From positions 4,836,001 to 4,900,000 of the forward strand of contig NZ_CP107976.1 of the NCBI RefSeq assembly GCF_036099295.1: DNA of 64,000 nucleotides. Reading direction: 5' to 3'. Positions within the stretch are counted from its first letter, which is position 1, and each line of letters starts with the position of its first letter. This DNA comes from Streptomyces sp. NBC_00358 (GTDB lineage: Bacteria; Actinomycetota; Actinomycetes; Streptomycetales; Streptomycetaceae). Both the position numbers and the translations under genes were made by a program. A model generated the notes under the pieces. It saw only the letters and a program-made list of their open reading frames with translations, did no database searches and was not told the DNA's origin. This document shows positions 52,571-60,004 of this stretch, one piece after another.

Positions 52571-52871
52571 GGAAATTCGTCCCAGTCACGTGAGGGCTGT
52601 GGCGGCCGGAGCGTCCCTGGCCGTTCCACCGCTGGTTGATTTCCTCTTGAACCGCGTCCAGCACCGTGAGGAAATCGCCGAGCAGCGACTTCGCGCCGGG
52701 CGGCGCCACGCGCGCGCCATCTCCCTGAGCGGTGCCGCGGGCGGCGGGCGAGGCGTACGGTGCGGCCGGCGGCGTACGGGTGTATCGCCCGGCCGCCGCA
52801 GTACGGACCGCGGCCGGATCCTCCGCCGTCGCTCCGGAGGCGGGTGGAGCGAGAGATCTTGCTTTCGCCAT
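52563..52871 (-). CDS. small hypothetical protein
   Basis: A 102-residue protein not recognised by family. The first 60 residues are Ala/Pro/Thr-rich; the C-terminal part is a predicted helix (LLGDFLTVLDAVQEEINQRW). The 3' end overlaps the start of the DUF2637-like gene, so the two are translationally coupled and probably work together. There is no clear ribosome site; a leaderless start is possible. Confidence 0.65.
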   Translation of the reverse strand: MAKARSLAPPASGATAEDPAAVRTAAAGRYTRTPPAAPYASPAARGTAQGDGARVAPPGAKSLLGDFLTVLDAVQEEINQRWNGQGRSGRHSPHVTGTNFRE

Positions 52872-53139
52872 ATTCCGCTAACGCCGCTCGCCCTCCTTCA
52901 GATGTGTGGCAATCGAGTGAGGGCAAGGCGGCGGAAGTATTCACGAAAGAGGCTTTTCGTGAGGCCCGTCCGGTGGGATGCCGCGTGTTGACGGGGGCCG
53001 CCTCCGGCACCGGACCGGCGGCGTCGGGGAGCCCGATCGACGCTGGTGGACCCCGTGCGGACCCCGTGCGGACCATGCCGCCGCGAGACGCCGGGGTCCG
53101 GGTACGCTGTACCCGCTCCACCCGGCTGGGCGGGAGCGG

Positions 53140-53226
53140 GGTGGGTTGCCCGAGCGGCCTAAGGGAACGGTCTTGAAAACCGTCGTGGCAGCGATGTCAC
53201 CGTGGGTTCAAATCCCACACCCACCG
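53140..53226 (+). tRNA. tRNA-Ser (anticodon UGA)
   Basis: Complete class II cloverleaf: acceptor GGTGGGT/ACCCACC with G discriminator, D arm CCCGAGCGGCC, anticodon stem ACGGT with loop CTTGAAA (anticodon 53174-53176), long variable arm, and T arm GTGGG-TTCAAAT-CCCAC. CCA is not encoded. It reads UCN serine codons. Confidence 0.96.
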
Positions 53227-53232
53227 CAGGTG

Positions 53233-53272
53233 AACGGCCCCTGACCGGGTGAATCGGTCGGGGGCCGTTTTT
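53233..53272 (+). terminator. intrinsic terminator after tRNA-Ser(UGA)
   Basis: A 15-bp stem (AACGGCCCCTGACCG, one G-U pair) with a seven-base loop and five T residues at the end. Confidence 0.92.
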
Positions 53273-53393
53273 CGTGAGCCTTGTCCGCCGGCGACCGTGA
53301 CTCCCCCGGTTTCCCGACCGAACGGGCACGGGAGGGGCACGGCGGCGGAGGCTCCTGATCGGGGGTGATCGATCGTGCCGCATGATGGCCGGC

Positions 53394-53831
53394 ATGTCAC
53401 TGACCTTTGGCCCGGACCGGCAGACCCGCGAGTTCCAGTGTGACTGCTGCCAAGCTCCGATCGAACGGGCGTGGAACTTCATCCACGCTGACGGTGCCGC
53501 GTACGCCGCGTACTTCGCGAACTGCTACCACCACAAGGACAGGGATCACGATGCGTGGATAGACGTGACCTTCGGGACCTGGGGCGCTGGAGCTGAACAA
53601 TGGGGCGATCATGTTTCGTTCGCCTGCCGCGTCGGTCCTGTGGCTGGGCAGAACACGCCGGCTTCGACCCTGGTGACTGCCGGGCTCGCGCACCCCGACG
53701 GTCCTCTGTTCGGCACCAAGCTCGATCGTGAGGCTGCTCTCCAGCACCCGAGGTTGTCAGAGTTCTGGAAGGTGTCCGACTTCATCTTGGAACACGACCC
53801 GCTAGTACGCGGCCACATCTACGGGCACTGA
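53394..53831 (+). CDS. orphan protein with atypical codon use
   Basis: A 145-residue protein not recognised by family. The N terminus has a Cys cluster (FQCDCCQAPIERAWNF) that might bind metal. Mid-protein AYFANCYHHKDRDHDAWIDVTFGTWG and a late PLFGTKLDREAALQHPRLSEFW suggest a compact soluble domain, and no signal peptide is visible. Codon use departs from its neighbours, with many GCT, CAA, TCA, TTG, CTA, GTA and ATA codons. It lies between tRNA-Ser and a prim-pol gene, a typical landing place for acquired DNA. An ATG four codons upstream is possible. Confidence 0.72.
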   Translation: MSLTFGPDRQTREFQCDCCQAPIERAWNFIHADGAAYAAYFANCYHHKDRDHDAWIDVTFGTWGAGAEQWGDHVSFACRVGPVAGQNTPASTLVTAGLAHPDGPLFGTKLDREAALQHPRLSEFWKVSDFILEHDPLVRGHIYGH

Positions 53832-53971
53832 TCCACGAAGGCCAACCGGCCCATCAGCGTGTTTACCGTTCTCCACTCGGGCCCGCACTCGCTGCGGCCC
53901 AGGGCTTGGCCCCGGCGCCGAAGACGCAGCGGGGCCAAAGCCCAAGGGCCGACCCGCCCGGCCGTTTCGGC

Positions 53972-54847
53972 TCAGTTGTGCCGGGGTGAAGGAGCCGTCA
54001 TCCGGGACGCGGAGGCGATCGTCGAGCGGGCCTCCCGTTCGGTGAGGCCTGTGCGGACGGCGGCCTGGACGAGTGGGGTGACCAGCTGGGGGCCGATGCC
54101 GTTCTCGTAGGCCCGGCAGGCGGCCCAGAAGAGCCGGGTGTTGCGCTGGCCCTCGTGCGCGGCGAGCACGAACTGGACCAGCCCCTGGCCCTGCCGGTCG
54201 GCAGCCGACGACGTGGCGTGGTGCGCGCGCGGCGGGGGCAGGAGCAGCCGCAGGAGTTCAGGGGGGCAGGGCGCGGGTGCGAGCCGGGCGGTGCCGGGGG
54301 CCGTCTCGTACACGCCGTGTTCGGTGCGTGAGCCGGGGCCGACGAGGTAGCCGCCGGCGCCGCGGATGTCGATGCCGGGGGCGAGCCGGCCGGCCGAGTT
54401 GGGGACGACGACGTCCGGTGGTCCGCTCAGCCACAGATGTCGGCCGCCGCTGGGGGTCAGGACGACGACCGTGTCCGGGATCGTGAAGAGATGGCGCAGC
54501 GCCAGTTCGCGCAGGGCCGTCGAGGAGTCCGTATCGGATTTGACGTCGAGATCGACGCCGATGAGGTGGTGCGGGTGCAGCCCGCAGGCGATGCCGTAGC
54601 CGGTGGCCCAGGGGGCGGCGGCGAAGAGCTCGCGGATGCGCCGGGGCTCTGTCGAGGCGTCGTACACGCCGTGCCCGAAGCGGCCGCATTCGCCGTGGCA
54701 GGGAAGGGGATCGGGGTCGTCGCGATGGGGGGAGCGCAGGGCCGGGAGCTTCGTACGGGACAGCGGGATCACCGCCAGGCCGCGCTCGGCTGCGGACAGG
54801 GCATGGGCCAGGGCCAGAGTGGTGGCCCGCCGGTCGGTGGTGGCCAT
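53972..54847 (-). CDS. bifunctional primase/polymerase (prim-pol) domain protein
   Basis: A 291-residue protein with an intact-looking prim-pol domain. After ALAHALSAAERGLAVIPL and a Cys/His segment, the metal motif LIGVDLDVKSD is near residue 98. PSGGRHLWL (SGG-x-H motif) is near 132, and GIDIRGAGGYLVGPGS near 155 is the third motif. The C-terminal ~70 residues hold a helical bundle. Such proteins act in plasmid or integrative-element replication but also occur as chromosomal orphans. No helicase or integrase is nearby. The sequence GGAGG sits close to the ATG. Confidence 0.85.
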   Translation of the reverse strand: MATTDRRATTLALAHALSAAERGLAVIPLSRTKLPALRSPHRDDPDPLPCHGECGRFGHGVYDASTEPRRIRELFAAAPWATGYGIACGLHPHHLIGVDLDVKSDTDSSTALRELALRHLFTIPDTVVVLTPSGGRHLWLSGPPDVVVPNSAGRLAPGIDIRGAGGYLVGPGSRTEHGVYETAPGTARLAPAPCPPELLRLLLPPPRAHHATSSAADRQGQGLVQFVLAAHEGQRNTRLFWAACRAYENGIGPQLVTPLVQAAVRTGLTEREARSTIASASRMTAPSPRHN

Positions 54848-55219
54848 GCCTCCATGTTCGTACGAGTGTTCGAAAAAGGGAAGGGTTCCCGGGCCGCGCG
54901 AGGGCGTGGGGCGGCCGAAGGGAGAGATCGGCCGAAAAGGTGCCGGAACGCTTCACCTGTTGCGGCCCTTGGGATTGAGCGGTCGATAGCGGTCTGATCA
55001 GGCACTTTGTGGGCGCGAAGAGGGTTTATCGACATGTCCTCACACTTGAGGGGGAATTGCGGCTTCCGGGGTGGTTCGCCGGGGATGCGGTGGGCAACTC
55101 TGGATTCGCGACGTCGTGGACAGCGCCGAGGCGGCCGGCCAACCGCCTTGGAACAAGCCGTATTTCCCGTACGGCCCGGCTCACCGCCGGTGCGTGCAAC
55201 CGGTTCTGGAGGAATTCAC
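54848..55219. other. intergenic region upstream of the small secreted gene
   Basis: A 372-base gap that must hold the promoters of both divergent neighbours. No small gene or structured element stands out; open frames are not supported. Confidence 0.5.
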
Positions 55220-55531
55220 ATGGCAAGCATCCGTACCGCTCGTGTCCTCGCCGCCGTCGCGGCGCTGCCCCTGACCGCCGCGCTCTTCACGGGGGCCGCC
55301 GCCGCGGACAACGGCTCCTTCGCGGACACCGGATCGAACGCGGGAGTGGCGACCGCCGCCGGCAGCGGGGTCGGGCGCGACAACAGCGGCAACTCCAACA
55401 CCACGCAACAGCAGGCGGTCGGTTCGGGAGCGTCGAATCAGAGCAATACCGCCCAAGTGAACGACTCACCGTTCGCGGCGGTCAATCAGGGCAACGCGAA
55501 CGTCATCGTCAACTTCGTCAAACTCTGGTGA
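55220..55531 (+). CDS. small secreted Asn/Gln/Gly-rich protein
   Basis: A 103-residue exported protein. A signal peptide (ARVLAAVAALPLTAALFTGAA, about 20 residues shown) ends at AAA-DN near residue 30. The mature ~73 residues are rich in Asn, Gln, Ser, Gly and Ala, with NSGNSNTTQQQAVGSG and SNQSNTAQVND blocks and a hydrophobic C terminus NVIVNFVKLW. It has no cysteines and few charged residues. The composition and size are like small secreted surface or amyloid-type proteins of Streptomyces, but it is not a chaplin or rodlin by motif. GGAGG precedes the ATG. Confidence 0.82.
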   Translation: MASIRTARVLAAVAALPLTAALFTGAAAADNGSFADTGSNAGVATAAGSGVGRDNSGNSNTTQQQAVGSGASNQSNTAQVNDSPFAAVNQGNANVIVNFVKLW

Positions 55532-55859
55532 GCCGGGGGCCGATGGGCGGTCGTCGGTCCGGGGGTCACTGGGTGGGGTAGTGCTTCGTGGGGGTTCACG
55601 GTGGTCGCGCGACGGTGCTTCGGCGCCGCCGCGCGGTCCGCGTGCGAGGGGGTGAGGGCCGATGGGGTGTGTCGGTGGCCGGAGTGCCGTGGTGTCGGGG
55701 TGCCGGAGGGGTGGCCCGTGCCGGTGGCCAGTGGCCAGTGGTCGGTGGGTGGGTGCTGGTGGGGTGGCGGTCCGGGGCGGGGCGTGACCTTGACAGGGGA
55801 CGGTATCTGACGGACAGTCAGAAAACCTTGTTCGTACGAGGTCCGGGAGGGCCGTCGTC
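55532..55859. other. promoter region of the igr-like operon
   Basis: A 328-base gap. The left 250 bases are G-rich on the plus strand with no gene. The right end has TTGACA at 55790-55795, which fits a -35 box, and a palindromic operator right behind it. Confidence 0.6.
55806..55822. promoter_or_regulatory. TetR-type palindromic operator over the igr-like promoter
   Basis: TCTGAC-GGACA-GTCAGA is a perfect 6-bp inverted repeat with a five-base spacer. It starts 11 bases after the TTGACA and covers the predicted -10 position, so a bound repressor would block the promoter. Resembles operators of TetR regulators that control acyl-CoA catabolism in actinobacteria. Confidence 0.7.
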
Positions 55860-57056
55860 GTGCACCTCGCCCCCACCGAGCGCCAGCAGCGGCTGCGCGC
55901 CGAGCTCCGCACGTACTTCCGGGAGCTGATGCCGGACGGGCCACCGCCCGCCGACGACCCGGCGGGGCAGCGGGCGCTGCTGCGCCGGATCGGCGCCGAC
56001 GGTCTGCTCGGGCTCGGCTGGCCGGTCGCTTACGGCGGACAGGGGCGCGGACCGGACGAGCAGTTCGTGTTCTTCGACGAGGCCTACCGGGCCGGAGCCC
56101 CCGTCTCGATGGTCACGCTGAACACCGTCGGACCGACCCTCATGAAATACGGCAGCGAGGAACAGAGGGACTTCTTCCTGCCGCGCATCCTCAGCGGAGA
56201 CCTCGTCTTCGCCATCGGGTACTCCGAGCCGTCGGCCGGCACCGACCTCGCCTCACTGCGCACGCGTGCCGTCCGGGAGGCAGCGGGGAGCGCGGGACCG
56301 GCCGGCGCCGAGAGCGGGCACTGGCGCGTGGACGGGCAGAAGATCTTCACCTCCAACGCCCAGAACGCCGACTGGATCTGGCTCGCCTGCCGGACCGATC
56401 CGGACGCGCCCAAGCATCGGGGCATCTCGATCCTGCTCGTCCCCACGGACGCTCCCGGCTTCTCCTGGACGCCGATCGAGACGGTGGGCGGCCAGACCAC
56501 CACGGCGACGTACTACGACGGCATCCGTGTCCCGGCCGGGAACCTGGTCGGCGAGGAGAACGGCGGCTGGGGGCTCATCACCAGCCAGCTCAACCACGAG
56601 CGGGTGGCCCTCGCCGCGATCGGCATGCAGGCCGAGGACTTCTACGCGGCCGCGCTGGAGGCGGCCGGTACGCCCGACCCGGTGACCGGGAGGCGCAGGG
56701 TCGACGAGCCGTGGGTGCGCTTCCAACTGGCCGAAGCCCATGCCCGTCTGGCGGCATCGCGCCTGCTCAACTGGCGTTTGGTGGGGGAGGTGGGAGCCGG
56801 TGGCCCGGCGCCCGGCGACGCGAGCGGCGTGAAGGTCATGGGAACCGAATCCGCGGTCGCCGTGTACCGGATGTGTCAGCACATCGTGGGAGCGGACGCA
56901 CTGGTCCGCTCCGGTTCACCGGGCGTCTTCGGGACCGGCGAGCTGGAGCGGATGAACAGGGCGGCGCAGATCAACACGTTCGGGGGCGGGGTGAGCGAGG
57001 TGCAGCGGGAGATCGTCGCGACGATGCGGCTCGGCATGCGGAGGGGGCGCCGGTGA
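55860..57056 (+). CDS. acyl-CoA dehydrogenase, FadE29/ChsE2-like subunit
   Basis: A 398-residue acyl-CoA dehydrogenase. The N terminus (TERQQRLRAELRTYF), LGLGWPVAYGGQGRGPDEQ, IGYSEPSAGTDLASLRTRAV, WIWLACRTDPDAPKHRGISIL and the C-terminal TFGGGVSEVQREIVA segment resemble FadE29 of Mycobacterium tuberculosis along its whole length. FadE29 pairs with FadE28 to dehydrogenate a three-carbon steroid side chain as its CoA ester. The partner here is the gene at 58248. First gene of the operon; stop overlaps the next start (GTGA). Confidence 0.93.
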   Translation: MHLAPTERQQRLRAELRTYFRELMPDGPPPADDPAGQRALLRRIGADGLLGLGWPVAYGGQGRGPDEQFVFFDEAYRAGAPVSMVTLNTVGPTLMKYGSEEQRDFFLPRILSGDLVFAIGYSEPSAGTDLASLRTRAVREAAGSAGPAGAESGHWRVDGQKIFTSNAQNADWIWLACRTDPDAPKHRGISILLVPTDAPGFSWTPIETVGGQTTTATYYDGIRVPAGNLVGEENGGWGLITSQLNHERVALAAIGMQAEDFYAAALEAAGTPDPVTGRRRVDEPWVRFQLAEAHARLAASRLLNWRLVGEVGAGGPAPGDASGVKVMGTESAVAVYRMCQHIVGADALVRSGSPGVFGTGELERMNRAAQINTFGGGVSEVQREIVATMRLGMRRGRR

Positions 57057-58246
57057 GCGGCCGGGGAGCGGGCGGCGAGGGCGCCGCGGCGGACGAGGGC
57101 GCGGAACGCCAGGCCGCCGCGCGCGAGGCCGCCGCGCGCGAGGGCGGCGACCTGTGGGCGCGTCTCAAGGAGTACGAGGGGCGCGCGGCCACCGTCGGGG
57201 GCGTCGGCAGGGACCCGGTCAACGCGCCGATGATCCGGCACTGGTGCGAGGCGATGGGAGACACGCATCCGGCGTACGAGGGCCCGGACGCCGTGGCGCC
57301 GCCCACCATGCTCCAGGCGTGGACGATGGGAGGCCTTCGCGGGCACCCCGGTGGCCCCGGGCGGTCCGGGGCGTACGACGAGCTGCTCCGGCTGCTCGAC
57401 GGCGCTGGGTACACCTCGGTGGTCGCCACCGACTGCGAGCAGGAGTATCTGCGTCCGCTGCGCCCCGGGGACGAGATCACCTTCGACGGCGTCATCGAGT
57501 CCGTCTCGGAGCGCAAGACGACCAAGCTGGGCACGGGGTTCTTCGTCACGTCGAGGACGGACATCCGCGTGGGGGGCGAACTCGCCGGGACACACCGGTT
57601 CCGCATCCTCAAGTACGTTCCGGCACACGCGAATCCGAAGGCTCCCGCGACCGGGGCTGCGGTCGGGGATGCGGTCACCGGCACGGGTGAGGGTGCGGGC
57701 ACGGGGGACTCGGCGGGCACCCCGGCGGTGGACGGCGCGAAGGCGAGGAGCAGGCGCCCGCGCCCGGTGATCAACAGGGACAACGCCGGATTCTGGGAGG
57801 GCGTCGGGCACCACCGGCTGCTGATCCAGCGCTGCACGGCGTGCGGGGCCCTGAGATTCCCGTGGCTGCCGGGATGCGGAGCGTGCGGCGGCCCGGACTG
57901 GGACACGGTCGAGGCGGGCGGCGAGGGGACCGTCCATTCGTACGTCGTCATGCACCACCCGCCGTTCCCCGCCTTCGACCCTCCCTACGCCGTCGGTCTG
58001 ATCGAGCTCGCGGAGGGCGTGCGGATCGTGAGCAACGTGGTGGGTGTGCCGCACGACGAGGTGCGGATCGGGATGCCGGTGCGGCTCGAATTCCGGCGGT
58101 ACGACGAGGAGTTGGAGCTGCCGGTCTTCCGGGCGGGGGAGCGGGCCGGCGGCGACGGCGTTCCCGGTGCCCCGGTCGCACGCACGGCCGCCGGCCGCGT
58201 CGGTTCGGCCGTCCTCTCGGCGGGCCGACCGGGGGACGGGAGCTGA
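57053..58246 (+). CDS. MaoC-DUF35 fusion hydratase, ChsH2-like
   Basis: A 397-residue protein with two modules. Residues about 35-185 are a MaoC-type (R)-hydratase fold (HWCEAMGDTHPAYEG, APPTMLQAWTMGGL, YLRPLRPGDEITF). Residues about 245-365 are a DUF35 OB-fold with a zinc ribbon (CTACGALRFPWLPGCGACG). The same order occurs in ChsH2 of the mycobacterial igr operon. ChsH2 forms a hydratase with ChsH1, and its DUF35 domain holds the Ltp2 aldolase. A Gly/Ala/Thr-rich linker (AVGDAVTGTGEGAGTGDS) joins the modules. Translation is coupled at both ends. Confidence 0.92.
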   Translation: MSGRGAGGEGAAADEGAERQAAAREAAAREGGDLWARLKEYEGRAATVGGVGRDPVNAPMIRHWCEAMGDTHPAYEGPDAVAPPTMLQAWTMGGLRGHPGGPGRSGAYDELLRLLDGAGYTSVVATDCEQEYLRPLRPGDEITFDGVIESVSERKTTKLGTGFFVTSRTDIRVGGELAGTHRFRILKYVPAHANPKAPATGAAVGDAVTGTGEGAGTGDSAGTPAVDGAKARSRRPRPVINRDNAGFWEGVGHHRLLIQRCTACGALRFPWLPGCGACGGPDWDTVEAGGEGTVHSYVVMHHPPFPAFDPPYAVGLIELAEGVRIVSNVVGVPHDEVRIGMPVRLEFRRYDEELELPVFRAGERAGGDGVPGAPVARTAAGRVGSAVLSAGRPGDGS

Positions 58247-58247
58247 C

Positions 58248-59525
58248 ATGGACTTCACGCCCACCGAGGAGCAGACGGCCGCCCGGGACCTGGCCGCGCG
58301 GATCTTCGGCGACCTCTCCACCCACGAACGGCTCACCGCGGCCGGGACGGGCAGCGACGCCGGACTGTGGAAGGAGCTCTGTGCCGCCGGACTGGTGGCG
58401 GCGGTCGAGGAGACCGGTCTCCTCGGTCTCGTCCTGCTGCTGGAGGAACAGGGACGCACCACGGCCCAGGTGCCGTTCGCGGCGAGCTGTGTGTACGGCC
58501 TGCTCGCCGTGGAGGCGCACGGTTCGCCCGAGCAGCGCGAGCGGCTGCTGCCGGGGATCGCCGACGGGACGGTGGTGGTGACCGGAGCGATAGCCGGCGC
58601 GGGCGCGATATCGGGCTCCGCCTCCGGGCCGGGTTCCGTCTCCGGGCCGGGTTCCGTCTCCGGGCCGGGTTCGGCCTCCGGGCCGGGTTCCGTCTCCGGG
58701 CCGGGTTCGGCCTCCGGATCGGGTTCGGCCTCCGGATCGGGTTCGGCCTCCGGACCGGGCTCCGTCTCCGGATCGGGTTCGGCCTCCGGACCGGGTTCCG
58801 TCTCCGGATCGGGTTCGCCTTCCGGAGTCGTGCGGGAGCGGGCGCGGGGGAAGCGGGAAGAAGTGCTTGTGGGGAGGCTGACCGGGGCCGTCCCCGCGGT
58901 GCCCTGGCTGCGCGACGCCACCCATGTGCTCGTCGCCGATGACCGGCGCGGGCTCTGGCTGGTCCGGGTCGCGGAGGCGGAGAGCGAGCCGGTCGAACTG
59001 ACGGCGCCCTGGTCCGCGGGGCGCCTGACACTGGACGGGACACCGGGCGAGGCGCTGGGCGCCGAGGGGGCGTACGACGACCTGCTGGCCACGGCCCGTA
59101 TCGCGTTCGCCGGGCTCCAGGCAGGAGTGTGCGCCGGGTCGCTGTCACGGGCGGTGGAGCACACGAACGCGCGCGAGCAGTTCGGGCGCCCGCTCGCCGC
59201 CAAGCAGGGCGTCCAACTACGCGCCGCCGACGCCTACATGGACACCGAGGCGATACGGGTGACGGCGTACGAGGCGGCCTGGCGGCGTGACGAGGGGCTG
59301 CCCTACGCGGCGCACGCCCTGACGGCCGCCTGGTGGGCGTCCGAGGCCGGGCAGCGGGTGGTCCACACGGGCCAGCATCTGCACGGCGGGGCGGGTGCCG
59401 ACCTCGAACACCCCGTGCACCGGCATTTCCTCTGGGGGCGGCAGCTGGACGCCTATCTGGGATGCGGGGGCGAAGTGCTGCAGGAGTTGGGGGAGTTGAT
59501 CGCGAACGGGGAGGTGGAGACATGA
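58248..59525 (+). CDS. acyl-CoA dehydrogenase, FadE28/ChsE1-like subunit with Ser-Gly repeat insert
   Basis: A 425-residue protein. Residues 1-120 and about 200-425 match FadE28 (ChsE1), for example QHLHGGAGADLEHPVHRHF near the end. FadE28 is about 340 residues, so this protein is about 85 longer. The excess is mainly residues about 122-193, a tandem Gly-Ser repeat encoded by an 18-base minisatellite. It falls in the surface loop after VVVTGAIAGAGA, where FadE28 has ALNEPGA. The linker probably tolerates length change. The ATG follows GGGAG. It should form a heteromer with the 55860 product. Confidence 0.92.
   Translation: MDFTPTEEQTAARDLAARIFGDLSTHERLTAAGTGSDAGLWKELCAAGLVAAVEETGLLGLVLLLEEQGRTTAQVPFAASCVYGLLAVEAHGSPEQRERLLPGIADGTVVVTGAIAGAGAISGSASGPGSVSGPGSVSGPGSASGPGSVSGPGSASGSGSASGSGSASGPGSVSGSGSASGPGSVSGSGSPSGVVRERARGKREEVLVGRLTGAVPAVPWLRDATHVLVADDRRGLWLVRVAEAESEPVELTAPWSAGRLTLDGTPGEALGAEGAYDDLLATARIAFAGLQAGVCAGSLSRAVEHTNAREQFGRPLAAKQGVQLRAADAYMDTEAIRVTAYEAAWRRDEGLPYAAHALTAAWWASEAGQRVVHTGQHLHGGAGADLEHPVHRHFLWGRQLDAYLGCGGEVLQELGELIANGEVET
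58614..58826 (+). repeat. 18-bp in-frame minisatellite, about 12 copies
   Basis: Eleven full 18-base units plus a 15-base partial unit (typical unit GGTTCCGTCTCCGGGCCG, variants GGTTCGGCCTCCGGATCG). Each encodes Gly-Ser-(Val/Ala)-Ser-Gly-(Pro/Ser). Variants alternate in an order that suggests block duplication. Length is a multiple of three, so reading frame is preserved on expansion or loss. Confidence 0.95.
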
Positions 59526-60004
59526 GAGCGGGCGACGTACTGCCGCCGCTGGAGATCGAGATCACCCGCACGCTGATCGTGGCCGGGGCGATCGCCTCAC
59601 GGGACTACCAGGACGTGCACCACGACGCGGAGCTGGCGAGGGCGAAGGGCTCGCCGGACATCTTCATGAACATCCTGACGACCAACGGCCTGGTCGGACG
59701 GTATGTGACCGACCACTTCGGCCCCTTTGCCGTGCTGCGCAAGGTGGCGATACGGCTGGGCGCTCCCAACCACCCAGGAGACACCATGGTGTTGACCGGC
59801 TCGATCGAGGAGGTCGACGGTGACACGGCCACGGTGCGGATCCTCGGCGCCAACGGCGTCGGCCGGCACGTGATGGGCACGGTGACGGTGACGGTCCCGA
59901 CTCCGACCCCGACTTCGACTCCGATCCCGACTACGGAAGCGGCAGTGGCGCCGGGCCGTGCCCTCGCCCCCGTCGACGCGTCGGCCGAAGGGAGTGCCGG
60001 GTGA
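59522..60004 (+). CDS. MaoC-type hydratase, ChsH1-like subunit
   Basis: A 160-residue single hot-dog domain. The catalytic-type Asp/His pair is in RDYQDVHHDAELAR near residue 28, with FMNILTTNGLVGRYVTDHFGP and LRKVAIRLGAPNHPGD following. It matches ChsH1, partner of ChsH2 in hydrating the steroid side-chain enoyl-CoA. The last ~35 residues are a Thr-Pro repeat tail (TPTPTSTPIPTTE) absent from mycobacterial homologues. ATG overlaps the preceding stop (ATGA); GGAGG lies upstream. Confidence 0.92.
   Translation: MRAGDVLPPLEIEITRTLIVAGAIASRDYQDVHHDAELARAKGSPDIFMNILTTNGLVGRYVTDHFGPFAVLRKVAIRLGAPNHPGDTMVLTGSIEEVDGDTATVRILGANGVGRHVMGTVTVTVPTPTPTSTPIPTTEAAVAPGRALAPVDASAEGSAG

Noticed and set aside
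53140..54847. Intact integrative element at tRNA-Ser
   Set aside because: No integrase, excisionase, transfer gene or duplicated tRNA 3' end was found.
58614..58826. CRISPR array
   Set aside because: Units are adjacent 18-mers without unique spacers and are in frame in a gene.
56876..59203. 775-codon antisense frame with Pro-Glu repeats
   Set aside because: The repeats are the reverse of the 18-base minisatellite; the plus-strand frames carry the enzyme motifs.
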